Shown here piece after piece: positions 24,552-33,533 of a DNA stretch of 43,958 nt. A program made the position numbers and the translations under genes. The notes under the pieces are model-generated. The model worked only from the letters and a program-made list of their open reading frames with translations, did not search any database and was not told where the DNA came from. Source of the DNA: Candidatus Latescibacterota bacterium (GTDB lineage: Bacteria; Latescibacterota; UBA2968; UBA8231); contig JAJEIO010000059.1 of the NCBI GenBank assembly GCA_022827835.1, forward strand, positions 1 to 43,958. Reading direction: 5' to 3'. Position 1 is the stretch's first letter; each line of letters opens with the position of its first letter.

Positions 24552-26984
24552 ATGCCTATCGGCATCTCATTTGCCCTCGCCCTTGGTTTTGCCACTGCCG
24601 CACTAGCCCAAGACGAAGGCTATCCAGCCGGAACGCTAGTCCCCGAAGTCGATCTGGGCTTGCAGCCGACCCCGCTCATTGTGCCCGAGCCCTTCCGCGG
24701 TGCCGTGCCGCAAGACTTGGTGCTCAATCTCCCCCCCGGCTTCTCGGCCCGCGTCTTCGCCCACGAGGGCCTGCGCAAACCCCGCTTTATGGCATTTGAT
24801 CCCAACGGCGTATTGCACGTGGCCAACATGGGTGCCGACCAGATCGTCGCCCTGCCCGACCGCGACCGCGATGGCGTCGCCGACGAGCGCATCGTCGCCC
24901 TGCGCGGCCTCAGAGAAGCCCACAGCCTCCTGTTCTACAAGGACGCGCTCTACGTCGCCGAAGAACACCAAGTCATTCGCGTGCGCGACACCGACGGCGA
25001 CCTAATATACGAACAAGAAGAAGTCATCCTGCCCGACGTTCCTTGGGAGGGCTGGCACGATACTCGCACCCTCGTCGTCGATCGCCGCAACGACAAAATG
25101 TATCTATCGGTCGGCTCGCCTTGCGACCTGTGCCGCATGGACGAGGGCTTTCAGGTCGTCGGCAACACCACCAAGCCAGTGCCCCATCATCCCGAGCGCG
25201 GCACCATCTTGCAATTCAATCCCGACGGCAGCGACCGCCGCATCTTTGCCACGGGCATCCGCCACACCATCGGCATGGACTTCCACCCGCAGACCAATGC
25301 GCTGTGGGCCAATCACAACGGCCACGACCTCGAAGGCCGCACTCGTCCACCTGAGTGGATTGACATCATCGGCGACCAAGACTATATGGGCTATCCTTTG
25401 GTCCACAGCCACCAAGTCTGGACCGACTTCACCATTGATGGCTACGAAAAAGTACTGCCCATCACCCGCCAAGACAGTCTCCTCGCCGCCACCCAAAAAC
25501 GCCCAGTGGCCTTGGTGCCGGCTCACTATGCGCCGATGGGCCTCCATTTCTACACCGGAGATCAGTTCCCCTCCCGCTATCACAACGCCGCCTTCGTCGC
25601 CTTCCGCGCCGGCAAAGCCAAGCTCTCGTCGCACCCCGGCTACTTAGTGGCCGCCCTCTTTAGTCAACCCGATGGCAGCGACGCCCGCATGGGCAGCTTT
25701 ATCACCGGCTTCCAAGCCGGACAGACGCAAGGCGATGTCTGGGGCTTTCCCGTCGGACTTGCCAGCGACGCCGAGGGCAGTCTATACGTCACCAGCGACA
25801 ACCGCAATCATCTCGTCATCAAGATCACCTATAGCCCCATCGGCGGCTCGTGGGAACACCAGATACCCGACACCCTGTCCATCGGCGACGCGCTCCAAGT
25901 CCACGCCACAGTGCGCGTCGAACGGCTCGTCTCCGACGGTGGGCCACCTCGCCTAATCGCGGACCTAAGCTCCTTGGGTGGCTCGGCAGCCCTGCCGCTA
26001 GTTGCCCTCGACGACCAGACCTACCAGCTCGACACCCGCTTGGAGACCGCCGACCTGCCCAAGGGCTTGTACAAAGTGGTCGTGCGCCTCGAACAGGAGG
26101 TCGATGGCATCTTCAAGGGCATCGACTTTATCCACTCGATCGCCCTCCTGCCGCCGGACTTATCCGTCTTCGACGAGCGCGTAGCTGCCGACTGGCAATT
26201 GATCGGCGACAGCGGTGCCCAAATGCAGGTCACAGGCGATGGCCCCATCTTCTACGGCACCCACACTGTCGCTGTCGAAGCAGAGCCGAAAAACTTCTAT
26301 ACCCCGTGGACTATTGAATTCCGTCCAACCGCTCCCGTCGATCCTCTCGGTTTTGCCGGCCTGCGCTTTGCCTTCCATCCCGGCGATACCGAACTGCCCA
26401 ATTTTCCCATCTTCGTCCTCTTTATCGATGGCCTAGGCGTGGATTTGGCGCGCGATCCCGAGCAGTTCCATCTCGACTTTTCGCGCCGCGAGTGGCAGGT
26501 CCTAGAAATCCCCTTCACAGCTTTCGACCAGCCTAACTACTACGGCCCTGGCCTCCGCGATCAAGTGGACTGGATCGATGCCCTCCGCTTTGAGGGCAAT
26601 ATGACGGGCACCTTCTACTTAGATGATGTGCGCCTAGTGACGCGCATTCCGGCCGCGCCGCGCGTGCCGACGGCCATCTCAGGAGTATCCGGCACGGACC
26701 AACCCGCTGCCTTCGCCCTAGCCCAAAATATCCCCAACCCCTTCAACAGCAGCACCAGCTTCCGCTTCGCATTGCCGCAAGCGGCCGACATCGAATTAGC
26801 CATCTACAATCTCACCGGCCAAAAGGTCGCCCGCCTCGCACGCGGCTGGCACGCAGCCGGGCACTACACGGCCCATTGGGACGGACGCAACGACGCTGGA
26901 GTACGAGTGGCCACGGGTGTTTACATTTATCGCCTGCGCACTGGTGAGCAGGTCCAAGTGCGCAAGTTGCTCTTATTGCGCTGA
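24552..26984 (+). CDS. secreted sorbosone-dehydrogenase-like beta-propeller with type IX-like sorting tail
   Basis: The 810-residue protein has a signal peptide (ISFALALGFATAALAQ). Residues of about 55-430 look like a PQQ-type glucose/sorbosone dehydrogenase propeller: PPGFSARVFAHEGLRKPR, RGLREAHSLLF, IFATGIRHTIGMDFHP, WANHNGHDLEGRTRPPEW and GSFITGFQAG. The 520-700 part is beta-sandwich-like, with a carbohydrate-binding-like end (WIDALRFEGNMTGTFYLDD). The last 85 residues (NIPNPFNSSTSFRF to GVYIYRLRTG) form a FlgD-like sorting domain. A role in extracellular sugar oxidation or binding is inferred; cofactor ligands cannot be verified by eye. The next gene starts 13 bp on, so the two are co-transcribed. 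Confidence 0.85.
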   Translation: MPIGISFALALGFATAALAQDEGYPAGTLVPEVDLGLQPTPLIVPEPFRGAVPQDLVLNLPPGFSARVFAHEGLRKPRFMAFDPNGVLHVANMGADQIVALPDRDRDGVADERIVALRGLREAHSLLFYKDALYVAEEHQVIRVRDTDGDLIYEQEEVILPDVPWEGWHDTRTLVVDRRNDKMYLSVGSPCDLCRMDEGFQVVGNTTKPVPHHPERGTILQFNPDGSDRRIFATGIRHTIGMDFHPQTNALWANHNGHDLEGRTRPPEWIDIIGDQDYMGYPLVHSHQVWTDFTIDGYEKVLPITRQDSLLAATQKRPVALVPAHYAPMGLHFYTGDQFPSRYHNAAFVAFRAGKAKLSSHPGYLVAALFSQPDGSDARMGSFITGFQAGQTQGDVWGFPVGLASDAEGSLYVTSDNRNHLVIKITYSPIGGSWEHQIPDTLSIGDALQVHATVRVERLVSDGGPPRLIADLSSLGGSAALPLVALDDQTYQLDTRLETADLPKGLYKVVVRLEQEVDGIFKGIDFIHSIALLPPDLSVFDERVAADWQLIGDSGAQMQVTGDGPIFYGTHTVAVEAEPKNFYTPWTIEFRPTAPVDPLGFAGLRFAFHPGDTELPNFPIFVLFIDGLGVDLARDPEQFHLDFSRREWQVLEIPFTAFDQPNYYGPGLRDQVDWIDALRFEGNMTGTFYLDDVRLVTRIPAAPRVPTAISGVSGTDQPAAFALAQNIPNPFNSSTSFRFALPQAADIELAIYNLTGQKVARLARGWHAAGHYTAHWDGRNDAGVRVATGVYIYRLRTGEQVQVRKLLLLR

Positions 26985-26997
26985 GCGTCTAACTCCC

Positions 26998-29322
26998 ATG
27001 CCTACCGTCCTCTTGTTCCTCTTCTTGGTCGCCGCTGCTGAGGCCGACCAGTTGCGCTTTGCTTCTGTGCGCGATTGGCGCGACTGGCAGGTGCCGATGG
27101 GCGCGGTCAAAATCGCCCCTACCGGCGCGATCCAACCGATGCGCATCCAAAAGGGCGTAGATGCCGTGCTCGACGCCACAGCTTTAGGCGGCGGCATCCG
27201 CCGGGCTGGCTCCAACCCCAGGGATGCCAACGCACTCCTCGACGGCAACCCAGCAACCGGCTGGGCACCTAGCCCGGACGACGACCCGGACGACTGGTTC
27301 GTGGAAATCGACCTCGGCCGCAGCGTCTCGGCGCACAGCATCGCACTCATTTTTGCCGCCGATGCGCCTCCTTTTGAGCTGTTCGACCTCTTGCTCTCCT
27401 CTGGCGAGCCGCAACTCGACCAAGTAGCCAATCCAATCGAAGGCTCCCTGATCTACCGCATTAAGGAACGCTTCAAGGAAAACGCGCGCCACCGCGTCGC
27501 ATTCGCCCCGGGCGACGCGCTCTACCTGACACCGATCCGCTACCTACAAATCCGCAACCTCAAGCACGTTCCCGACGCCCAGCTTGTCGCCGTCGAGGTC
27601 GAAAGCATCGGCGACAATCTCACCCTCAACCTCATCGAGCGCGGCGGAACTATCGACATAGTCATCGACGCCTTTGTCCGCGCCGAAGAGGTCACTTTGG
27701 GCAACGCGCTAAACCTAGTCGATGGCTCGATCTTCAACCGCTGGCGCAACGGGCGCGAACCACGCAATACCTACAACACCTGGAGCCACATCACCATCGA
27801 CTTAGGGGCCGTCTATCCAGTGGACTTCGTGCGCCTGATTACCGGCATAGCCATCCGCGGAGGCTTTGGCGAACATCTGCTGCGCACCCGAGCCGGGGCC
27901 AGCGGACCGCGCTCCTTCAGCTACAAAAATTACGAGGTCCTCACTTCGGACGGCACCATTGCCCCCGACGGCACTCGCCGCTGGACGCGGCACTTTGCCG
28001 GGTACCCCGACAGCGAAAACCACAGGGCCGGGCTAGCCGACCACCAGTTCCCCACCCTGCCGGCCCGCTACGTACGCATCGCTTGGCTAGTTTGGGACGC
28101 CACCTGTGCCGCAACCGTGCCCGACGCCGCCGCGAGCTGGGGCTGCCGAGCATCTGGCTCGGCCGAAGAAATCCAAGTGTACGGCGAAGGCTATCCCCTG
28201 GCGGTCCGTCTCCGCTCGCCGCTCATCGATCTAGGCAACGGCAAGAATCTCAACTCGATTGAGTGGCAGGCCCAGACTCCCTTGGGCACCCACATCGAAA
28301 TCCGCTCGCGCACGGGCAACGAGGTAGTAGAGCAATACACTTTTTACGATAAAAACGGCAAAAAAGTAACCCAAAGGCGCTACGACAAACTAATCCCCAG
28401 TTTTAAGGGCAGAATCGACACCACGCGCATTCCCGGGGCGGCCTGGAGCCCCTGGAGCAATATCTATAGCGCTTCGGGCGCGGCCTTCCAGTCGCCCTCG
28501 CCGCGCCGCTTTATGGAACTCGATGTGCGCTTGGTGTCTGACAGTCCGACGCAGGCTCCCCACTTCGACTGGCTGGCCGTCAACTTCAGCGATCCACTGG
28601 CCTCCGAAGTCATCGGCGAAGTGTTTCCCCTCCAAGTCGCTCCTGGCCAAGAGACCCTGTTTTCCTACTTCCTGCGGCCCGCAATAACCCAAGATGGCTT
28701 CGACCAAATCGCAATCGAAGCCACCACAGCCCCCCGCTTTGACGCCGCCTTGGTCGATGGCGAACCCGTCGAGGTCACCACCGAGGTCCTCGATCAGGGC
28801 TTTCGCGCCACCTTCCCGCGCCGCATCCGCAGCCGCCAACTCGTCGAACTGCGCTTTACCGCCCCCATTTACCTACAAGCGACCCGCTTCGACGCCTTTC
28901 TCGAAGACAGCCAAAAGGCGCAGATACGGCAACTCGTTGATCCAGGCGACGCCGCGCCTCAAGTCGAGAGCAGCTCCAACGTCGTGCGCCTACCCGTAGC
29001 CAATCAGCTCTTTGCCGACCTCTCGTTTAGCCCCGCGCTCATTACGCCCAACGGCGACGGAATAAACGACCAGCTCCTAGTTTCCTTCGATCTCATCAAC
29101 GTGCTCTCCGCCCGCCCCTTACACCTGCGGCTCTACGATTTGTCTGGCCGGCCACTTTTTGCCCAAGAGCGGGACGGCCAAGCTGGCCACATCACATGGC
29201 CTTGGGACGGCCGCGACCAATACGGCCAGCGCGTGCCGCCCGGCCTCTACATAGCCGAGTTACACATCGCTGGCGACGCTGGAGACCGCAACGTGCGACG
29301 CATCGTGGCTGTGGCCTACTAG
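26998..29322 (+). CDS. secreted discoidin-like protein with TPNGDGIND-type C-terminal domain
   Basis: ATG 26998 gives a 774-residue protein with the signal peptide MPTVLLFLFLVAAAEA; the frame upstream lies over the previous gene. Two F5/8C (discoidin)-like stretches are visible: ANALLDGNPATGWAPSPDDD followed by WFVEIDLGRS near 75-105, and NLVDGSIFNRWRNG with HITIDLGAVYPVDFVRLI near 240-285. The last ~100 residues hold ALITPNGDGINDQLLVSFDL and WDGRDQYGQRVPPGLYIAEL, a gliding-motility/FlgD-type C-terminal sorting or anchoring module. No enzyme motif is seen, so carbohydrate binding or cell-surface display is the best guess. It follows the propeller gene at 13 bp and stops 124 bp before the convergent TonB receptor. 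Confidence 0.8.
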   Translation: MPTVLLFLFLVAAAEADQLRFASVRDWRDWQVPMGAVKIAPTGAIQPMRIQKGVDAVLDATALGGGIRRAGSNPRDANALLDGNPATGWAPSPDDDPDDWFVEIDLGRSVSAHSIALIFAADAPPFELFDLLLSSGEPQLDQVANPIEGSLIYRIKERFKENARHRVAFAPGDALYLTPIRYLQIRNLKHVPDAQLVAVEVESIGDNLTLNLIERGGTIDIVIDAFVRAEEVTLGNALNLVDGSIFNRWRNGREPRNTYNTWSHITIDLGAVYPVDFVRLITGIAIRGGFGEHLLRTRAGASGPRSFSYKNYEVLTSDGTIAPDGTRRWTRHFAGYPDSENHRAGLADHQFPTLPARYVRIAWLVWDATCAATVPDAAASWGCRASGSAEEIQVYGEGYPLAVRLRSPLIDLGNGKNLNSIEWQAQTPLGTHIEIRSRTGNEVVEQYTFYDKNGKKVTQRRYDKLIPSFKGRIDTTRIPGAAWSPWSNIYSASGAAFQSPSPRRFMELDVRLVSDSPTQAPHFDWLAVNFSDPLASEVIGEVFPLQVAPGQETLFSYFLRPAITQDGFDQIAIEATTAPRFDAALVDGEPVEVTTEVLDQGFRATFPRRIRSRQLVELRFTAPIYLQATRFDAFLEDSQKAQIRQLVDPGDAAPQVESSSNVVRLPVANQLFADLSFSPALITPNGDGINDQLLVSFDLINVLSARPLHLRLYDLSGRPLFAQERDGQAGHITWPWDGRDQYGQRVPPGLYIAELHIAGDAGDRNVRRIVAVAY

Positions 29323-29370
29323 GGGGCGCAGAAGCAGATCAGCATCCAAACGCAAATAGCTTCTCATGGA

Positions 29371-29403
29371 GATGCGGCCAAGCTTGTCCTGCTCGGCCGC
29401 ATC
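29371..29403. terminator. hairpin between convergent genes
   Basis: GATGCGGCC (29371-29379) pairs perfectly with GGCCGCATC (29395-29403), with a further AGC/GCT pairing inside after one mismatch. It stands between the ends of the discoidin-like gene (29322) and the TonB receptor gene (29447). No clear T-run flanks it on either side, so termination is inferred from position and stem strength. Confidence 0.5.
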
Positions 29404-29446
29404 TTCCATCGTCTGCTTGCCCAGACTCTCTTTAGACGGCTTGCAA

Positions 29447-32119
29447 TTAAAATTCTGCAAACAAGCGCGTGTACCAGAAAGCACCGTTGTAATCCCAAGG
29501 CGTACTCTCCGGGCGCAGATTGCCCTGACCGGCGGTCTCCTCGGGCGCGGCTTCGGGCACTGAGTCCAAAATATTCTGCGCTCCCACGCTCAACTGATAG
29601 CGCTCGGCAAAGGTGTAGCCGACTTCGGCATCGACAATGACGCCTCCGTCAAAGGAATCGAGATCACCGCAACTGTTGTCTTGGAAGCGGCAGGCCTTCC
29701 AAGCGCTAAAGTAGCTGGGCCGCAGCATGGCGTTCCAAGCGCCCGTTTGGTGGCTGCCGGTGAGCACCAAGCGATGCTTGGGGTTCATGTCCGCCAGTTC
29801 CACCTCGCGCCGGGGCGTCATCAGTTTGAAGCTGATCGGTTCGTCCAAGGGCTTGCCGAGAAATTCGCTGACGGTCCGCACCTGCGAAAAGTCCTCGAGG
29901 ATGTTCCGAGTCCAATTATAGGCGACATCGATATGAGACAGGGATTGGGTGTCCCACGTCCGCGTCCACGACAGCACCAAGTCGATACCCTGGGTGCGGG
30001 TGTCGAAGTCATTGGAGAAAAACTTGACTTCCTGGAGGACGCTAACGCCCTGGAGGGATTCATCGTCCCGGATGATCTGGGCAATTTGGTCGGTAATCTT
30101 GATATTCCCGGTCAGGGCGATGCGGTCCTCAATGGCAATATCGAAGTAGTCGAGGGTCACATCAAAACCGTCGGCGAGTTCCATGGTGGTGCCGACGGAA
30201 AAGCCCACGGACTTCTCCTCGGTCAGTTCCTCACCACCCAAGGCCGCGGCAATGGGATGGGTGGGCGGCACCTGCCCCTGCTCGGTCAAACCGCCGGTGC
30301 CGGAAAAGCCGGTGGTCACGGCGCGGAGATTGGCTTGGCCGGGCGACGGGGCGCGGAACCCAGTGCTAACCGTCGAGCGCAAGTTGACCCGGTCGCTAGC
30401 CCGCAACAGGGCCGAGAGCTTGCCGTTGAGGGTGTTGCCAAAGTCGGCGTAGAAATCCTCGTAGCGCACGGCCGTACCGAGCTGGAGCTGCGGCACCACG
30501 TCCGCCTGCAAATCCAAGTACAAGGCATAGTTGGGACGATCCCACTTGCCGGCGTTATTCGGGTGCAGCCCCTGATAGCCGTTAGAACCGCTACTAAAAC
30601 CCTGAGCGGCAAAGGGCCCCACCACATAGGAGGCTTTATCGCCGGCCACGGACTCAAAGGTCTCCTGGCGCCATTCCGCGCCCCAAGCGAGGCCGAGCGG
30701 CGACGCCAAACCGCCCATCTCCATCGCGTATGAGAAATCGAGGTTGGCTGCGACTTCGGTCTGAATGTAGTCGCGCGGTCGGAACGACGTCGGCGTATCC
30801 GGCCCCAGCGAGGCATTGATGGTATTGAAGATGAAGAATTCGATATTGCTGCGGGCGGCGCTGACGCTGGCGTCCCACCTGAGGCCACTAAAGCGGGCAC
30901 TACGCAGACCAGTCACCAAGCTCACATCGCGGATATCCGCTCCAAAGCGCGGCGTAAAACCACCGGGGAAGCGCTCGTTGAACAGAAAGAGACCGCCCTG
31001 GTGCTCATCGACGAAAGCCTGGACCTCGTCGAAGCTGGAATCCAAAGAAGGCATGTCCAAGTTTGCAGGATCAACGTCATCGTCCGGGTCGAGATCGGCT
31101 ACGGCCCGCTGATCGCCAATGCGAAATACGCTGCTGCGCGCCGAGGAGGTGCCCGGAGCGCGAAAGAAAAAGCCCCCTTCGGCGCGGCGCTTGGCCCAGC
31201 CGCCAAAGCTATACGCTTCAGCCCCATTGCCTAGATCAACTCCACTGTTGAAGAAGGTGTTCCACACGCCGTCGAGATCGGGACTGCCCCAAATCTGCGC
31301 CGGCTCCTCAACGGGATAGCCCCTCTCTCTCAGCGTCGTAGCATTGGCGCGTTGACCGCTGCGGATGGTTGGATCGCTCTGGCGGTACTCGACGCTGACG
31401 TTGAAAAAACCGTCCTTAGTAAGCGGCAGGCCGACATTGGCGGCGACTTGATACAAGCTACCGTCACCCTCGAAGTACTGGCCCCCGCGCGTCTCCACCA
31501 GCACCCCTTCGGAGGCTTCGCGCAATCGCAGGTTCAGCACCCCGGCGATGGCGTCGGACCCGTACTGGGCTGCCGCGCCGTCGCGCAGCAGTTCCATTTG
31601 CCTCAAGGCAATGGCCGGGATCACGCTCAAGTCCGGCCCTTGCGATCCCGTATTGAGCGAACTGCCCAGCAGTGCGATTACGCCGGAGCGATGGCGGCGC
31701 TTGCCATTGACCAGCACCAGCAGGTTGTCCGGCGGCAGGCCCCGCAGCGTGGCCGGGCGCACCAAGGTCGCTTCGTCGTCAATGCCGTGCCGCTGGATAT
31801 TGTACGATGGGGCCAGGGTGCGCAGCATGTCGTCCATATCGACCGCAGCTTGCGTGCGCAGTTCGTCGGCATTCAGCACATCTACGGGCGCAGCCGACTC
31901 CTTCTCCGAGCGCGGCGCATGGCGCGACCCCACGACGATGGCTTCTTCCATCAAATAGATGTCCTCGGTATAGGCCCCCTCCTCGTCCTCCGCCTCCGCC
32001 TCCGTCTCTTCAGACCACGCCGCCTGCCCAACGACGAGCGAACCAATGAGAGCGAGACTCAGAGCAGCCGTTCCCAACAGACGCATTAGACTGGCCAAGC
32101 CCTCATATATGCTCCGCAT
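29447..32119 (-). CDS. TonB-dependent outer-membrane receptor
   Basis: The 890-residue protein has an N-terminal export segment (LLGTAALSLALIGSLVVGQAAW), an acidic stretch, then a plug domain: EEAIVVGSRHAPRSEKESAAPVDVL, LRGLPPDNLLVLVNGKRRHR, and LLRDGAAAQYGSDAIAGVLNL. The remaining ~680 residues have the alternating pattern of a beta-barrel and finish with YTRLFAEF, an aromatic C-terminus suited to BAM assembly. The GGAGGG five bases before ATG 32119 confirms the start. Such receptors import large ligands such as siderophores, cobalamin or oligosaccharides; with pectin genes nearby a sugar role is possible but not shown. It has no SusD-like partner in the window. Confidence 0.95.
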   Translation of the reverse strand: MRSIYEGLASLMRLLGTAALSLALIGSLVVGQAAWSEETEAEAEDEEGAYTEDIYLMEEAIVVGSRHAPRSEKESAAPVDVLNADELRTQAAVDMDDMLRTLAPSYNIQRHGIDDEATLVRPATLRGLPPDNLLVLVNGKRRHRSGVIALLGSSLNTGSQGPDLSVIPAIALRQMELLRDGAAAQYGSDAIAGVLNLRLREASEGVLVETRGGQYFEGDGSLYQVAANVGLPLTKDGFFNVSVEYRQSDPTIRSGQRANATTLRERGYPVEEPAQIWGSPDLDGVWNTFFNSGVDLGNGAEAYSFGGWAKRRAEGGFFFRAPGTSSARSSVFRIGDQRAVADLDPDDDVDPANLDMPSLDSSFDEVQAFVDEHQGGLFLFNERFPGGFTPRFGADIRDVSLVTGLRSARFSGLRWDASVSAARSNIEFFIFNTINASLGPDTPTSFRPRDYIQTEVAANLDFSYAMEMGGLASPLGLAWGAEWRQETFESVAGDKASYVVGPFAAQGFSSGSNGYQGLHPNNAGKWDRPNYALYLDLQADVVPQLQLGTAVRYEDFYADFGNTLNGKLSALLRASDRVNLRSTVSTGFRAPSPGQANLRAVTTGFSGTGGLTEQGQVPPTHPIAAALGGEELTEEKSVGFSVGTTMELADGFDVTLDYFDIAIEDRIALTGNIKITDQIAQIIRDDESLQGVSVLQEVKFFSNDFDTRTQGIDLVLSWTRTWDTQSLSHIDVAYNWTRNILEDFSQVRTVSEFLGKPLDEPISFKLMTPRREVELADMNPKHRLVLTGSHQTGAWNAMLRPSYFSAWKACRFQDNSCGDLDSFDGGVIVDAEVGYTFAERYQLSVGAQNILDSVPEAAPEETAGQGNLRPESTPWDYNGAFWYTRLFAEF

Positions 32120-32171
32120 AATAACCCTCCCGAGTTAAGTGATTATAGACATGCTGCCATTGCGTTTCCCC

Positions 32172-32738
32172 TCACCCCCACACAAAAAACGCAGCCAACA
32201 GCGCAATCCACACCGCTTCGAGAAAATGCCAATACGCGGCGCAAGCCCGCACTGAGAGCAAATGCTCGCTGTCGAGCCGATTTACGCGCGCCTTCCACGC
32301 CAGCATCGACAACGGCACCATCCCGCCCACCACGTGCAGCGCGTGAACCACTACCAGCGCGAACGCAATGCCATAGACACTCACCTCCAGCGCCCTATGG
32401 CGGTCGAGTAGCTGCACCAGCGCCGGCACCTGTACAGCGATAAACAACGCGCTCGTCACCCAAGCCCAGACCAACCACCGTCGCAAAAGCGGGAAGTGCC
32501 CGCGCTTGGCGTTCTGCGTCGCCTTGTACATCGCTACCCCAGCCCCCAACAACACGACCGTCGAAACGATAAGCACCAACGGCAGTTCAATGCGTTCGCT
32601 CCCCTGCAGCGCCGGGCTGGTCAGCCGCAGGTAGGCAAAAGCCGCGATGCTGGCCCCAAACAGCATAGCCAGCGAGATCAAAAACAGGGTCAAACCCAAC
32701 TGGCGGCGACCTCGTAGATCGGGCGAGTTCCAGTTCAT
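32172..32738 (-). CDS. heme-copper oxidase subunit III-like membrane protein
   Basis: ATG 32738 gives a 188-residue product with five predicted membrane helices (about 14-37, 53-72, 87-108, 118-145, 165-187). The arrangement and blocks such as VVVHALHVVGGM and CAAYWHFLEAVWIALL agree with subunit III of cytochrome c or quinol oxidases (CoxC/CyoC size class), which helps proton uptake and stability of the oxidase. No other oxidase subunit is present nearby, so it is an orphan. Its start overlaps the stop of the PhyH gene by 4 bases (ATGA, 32735-32738). Either it serves an oxidase encoded elsewhere or it has a different task in this operon. Confidence 0.82.
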   Translation of the reverse strand: MNWNSPDLRGRRQLGLTLFLISLAMLFGASIAAFAYLRLTSPALQGSERIELPLVLIVSTVVLLGAGVAMYKATQNAKRGHFPLLRRWLVWAWVTSALFIAVQVPALVQLLDRHRALEVSVYGIAFALVVVHALHVVGGMVPLSMLAWKARVNRLDSEHLLSVRACAAYWHFLEAVWIALLAAFFVWG

Positions 32739-33520
32739 CCCCAGCGGTACTCCGGCGGGTCGAACACAAACCCGTGGAAAAAACGCCGCTGCGCCGATGA
32801 AAGTCCCTGCAAAAAAACCTGATCGTAGCGCCACTGCTCGGCACACGCCAGCATCCACGGATGTTCGTACCCATAGTACAGCATCACCCGCTTGCCCCCG
32901 CTGCGCGTAAAGGGCCCGGCCGTATGCCACATCGCGTTGTGGAAGAGCACCGCCGTCCCCGGGCCGCCACATATCTGCACGGCCCCAAGCATACCATTCC
33001 CTGCGTCCGGCTCTAGCAACGCCTTGTGGCTGCCGGGCACCAAGGTCAGGTTGCCTTGATCCGGCGCGCTCATATCGCTCAGGTAATAGCCCACCTTGAA
33101 CTGCAACAGCGGGATGTGCGGCTTGAGGTTGCGGAAGCCATCCTGAATGCCGTCGATGTGCCAGCCCTGCCCGTGGTAGTCGGCGGGTTCTATCTCGTAG
33201 AAGGCGTCCGTCGAATGCAGATGCGGCATCTCGTTAAAGAGACCGTGGACGTAGGCCATCATCGGCTCGTAGTCGAGCATTGCCAAAAAGAGCGGGTCTT
33301 CGGCCAGCAGGTGCATGACCCGCACGTTGGCCGCGTCGAGCCGGTCGGCAAAAGCTGGCTCGTGCTCGCGCCTGAACTGGGAGTCGCGCCGCCGTTCAAT
33401 GGTGCGCTCCAGCGCCGCGTAGAGCGCCGCAACCCGATCCGGCGCGAGGAAATCTTCCAGCACCAAGTACCCGTTGTTGTCGAAGAAGAAGCGTTCGGCG
33501 TCTGTGGGATGGTCGGTCAT
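32735..33520 (-). CDS. phytanoyl-CoA dioxygenase (PhyH) family protein
   Basis: The 261-residue Fe(II)/2OG oxygenase has the iron ligands H121-x-D123 (GWHIDGIQDG) and H199 (AMWHTAGP), and the 2OG arginine R211 (GKRVMLYYGY). The opening FFFDNNGYLVLEDFLAP is the usual PhyH beginning. Family members hydroxylate fatty-acyl or small-molecule substrates, and are abundant in marine and sponge-associated bacteria; substrate unknown here. It lies 13 bases after the class IV aminotransferase and overlaps the oxidase-subunit-III-like gene by 4 bases, so three unlike functions share one transcript. Confidence 0.93.
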   Translation of the reverse strand: MTDHPTDAERFFFDNNGYLVLEDFLAPDRVAALYAALERTIERRRDSQFRREHEPAFADRLDAANVRVMHLLAEDPLFLAMLDYEPMMAYVHGLFNEMPHLHSTDAFYEIEPADYHGQGWHIDGIQDGFRNLKPHIPLLQFKVGYYLSDMSAPDQGNLTLVPGSHKALLEPDAGNGMLGAVQICGGPGTAVLFHNAMWHTAGPFTRSGGKRVMLYYGYEHPWMLACAEQWRYDQVFLQGLSSAQRRFFHGFVFDPPEYRWG

Positions 33521-33533
33521 AATCGAAGCCCTC

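Noticed and set aside
29681..30733. 350-residue plus-strand frame over the TonB receptor
   Set aside because: The minus strand encodes a complete receptor with plug and C-terminal aromatic residue; the plus frame has no motif.
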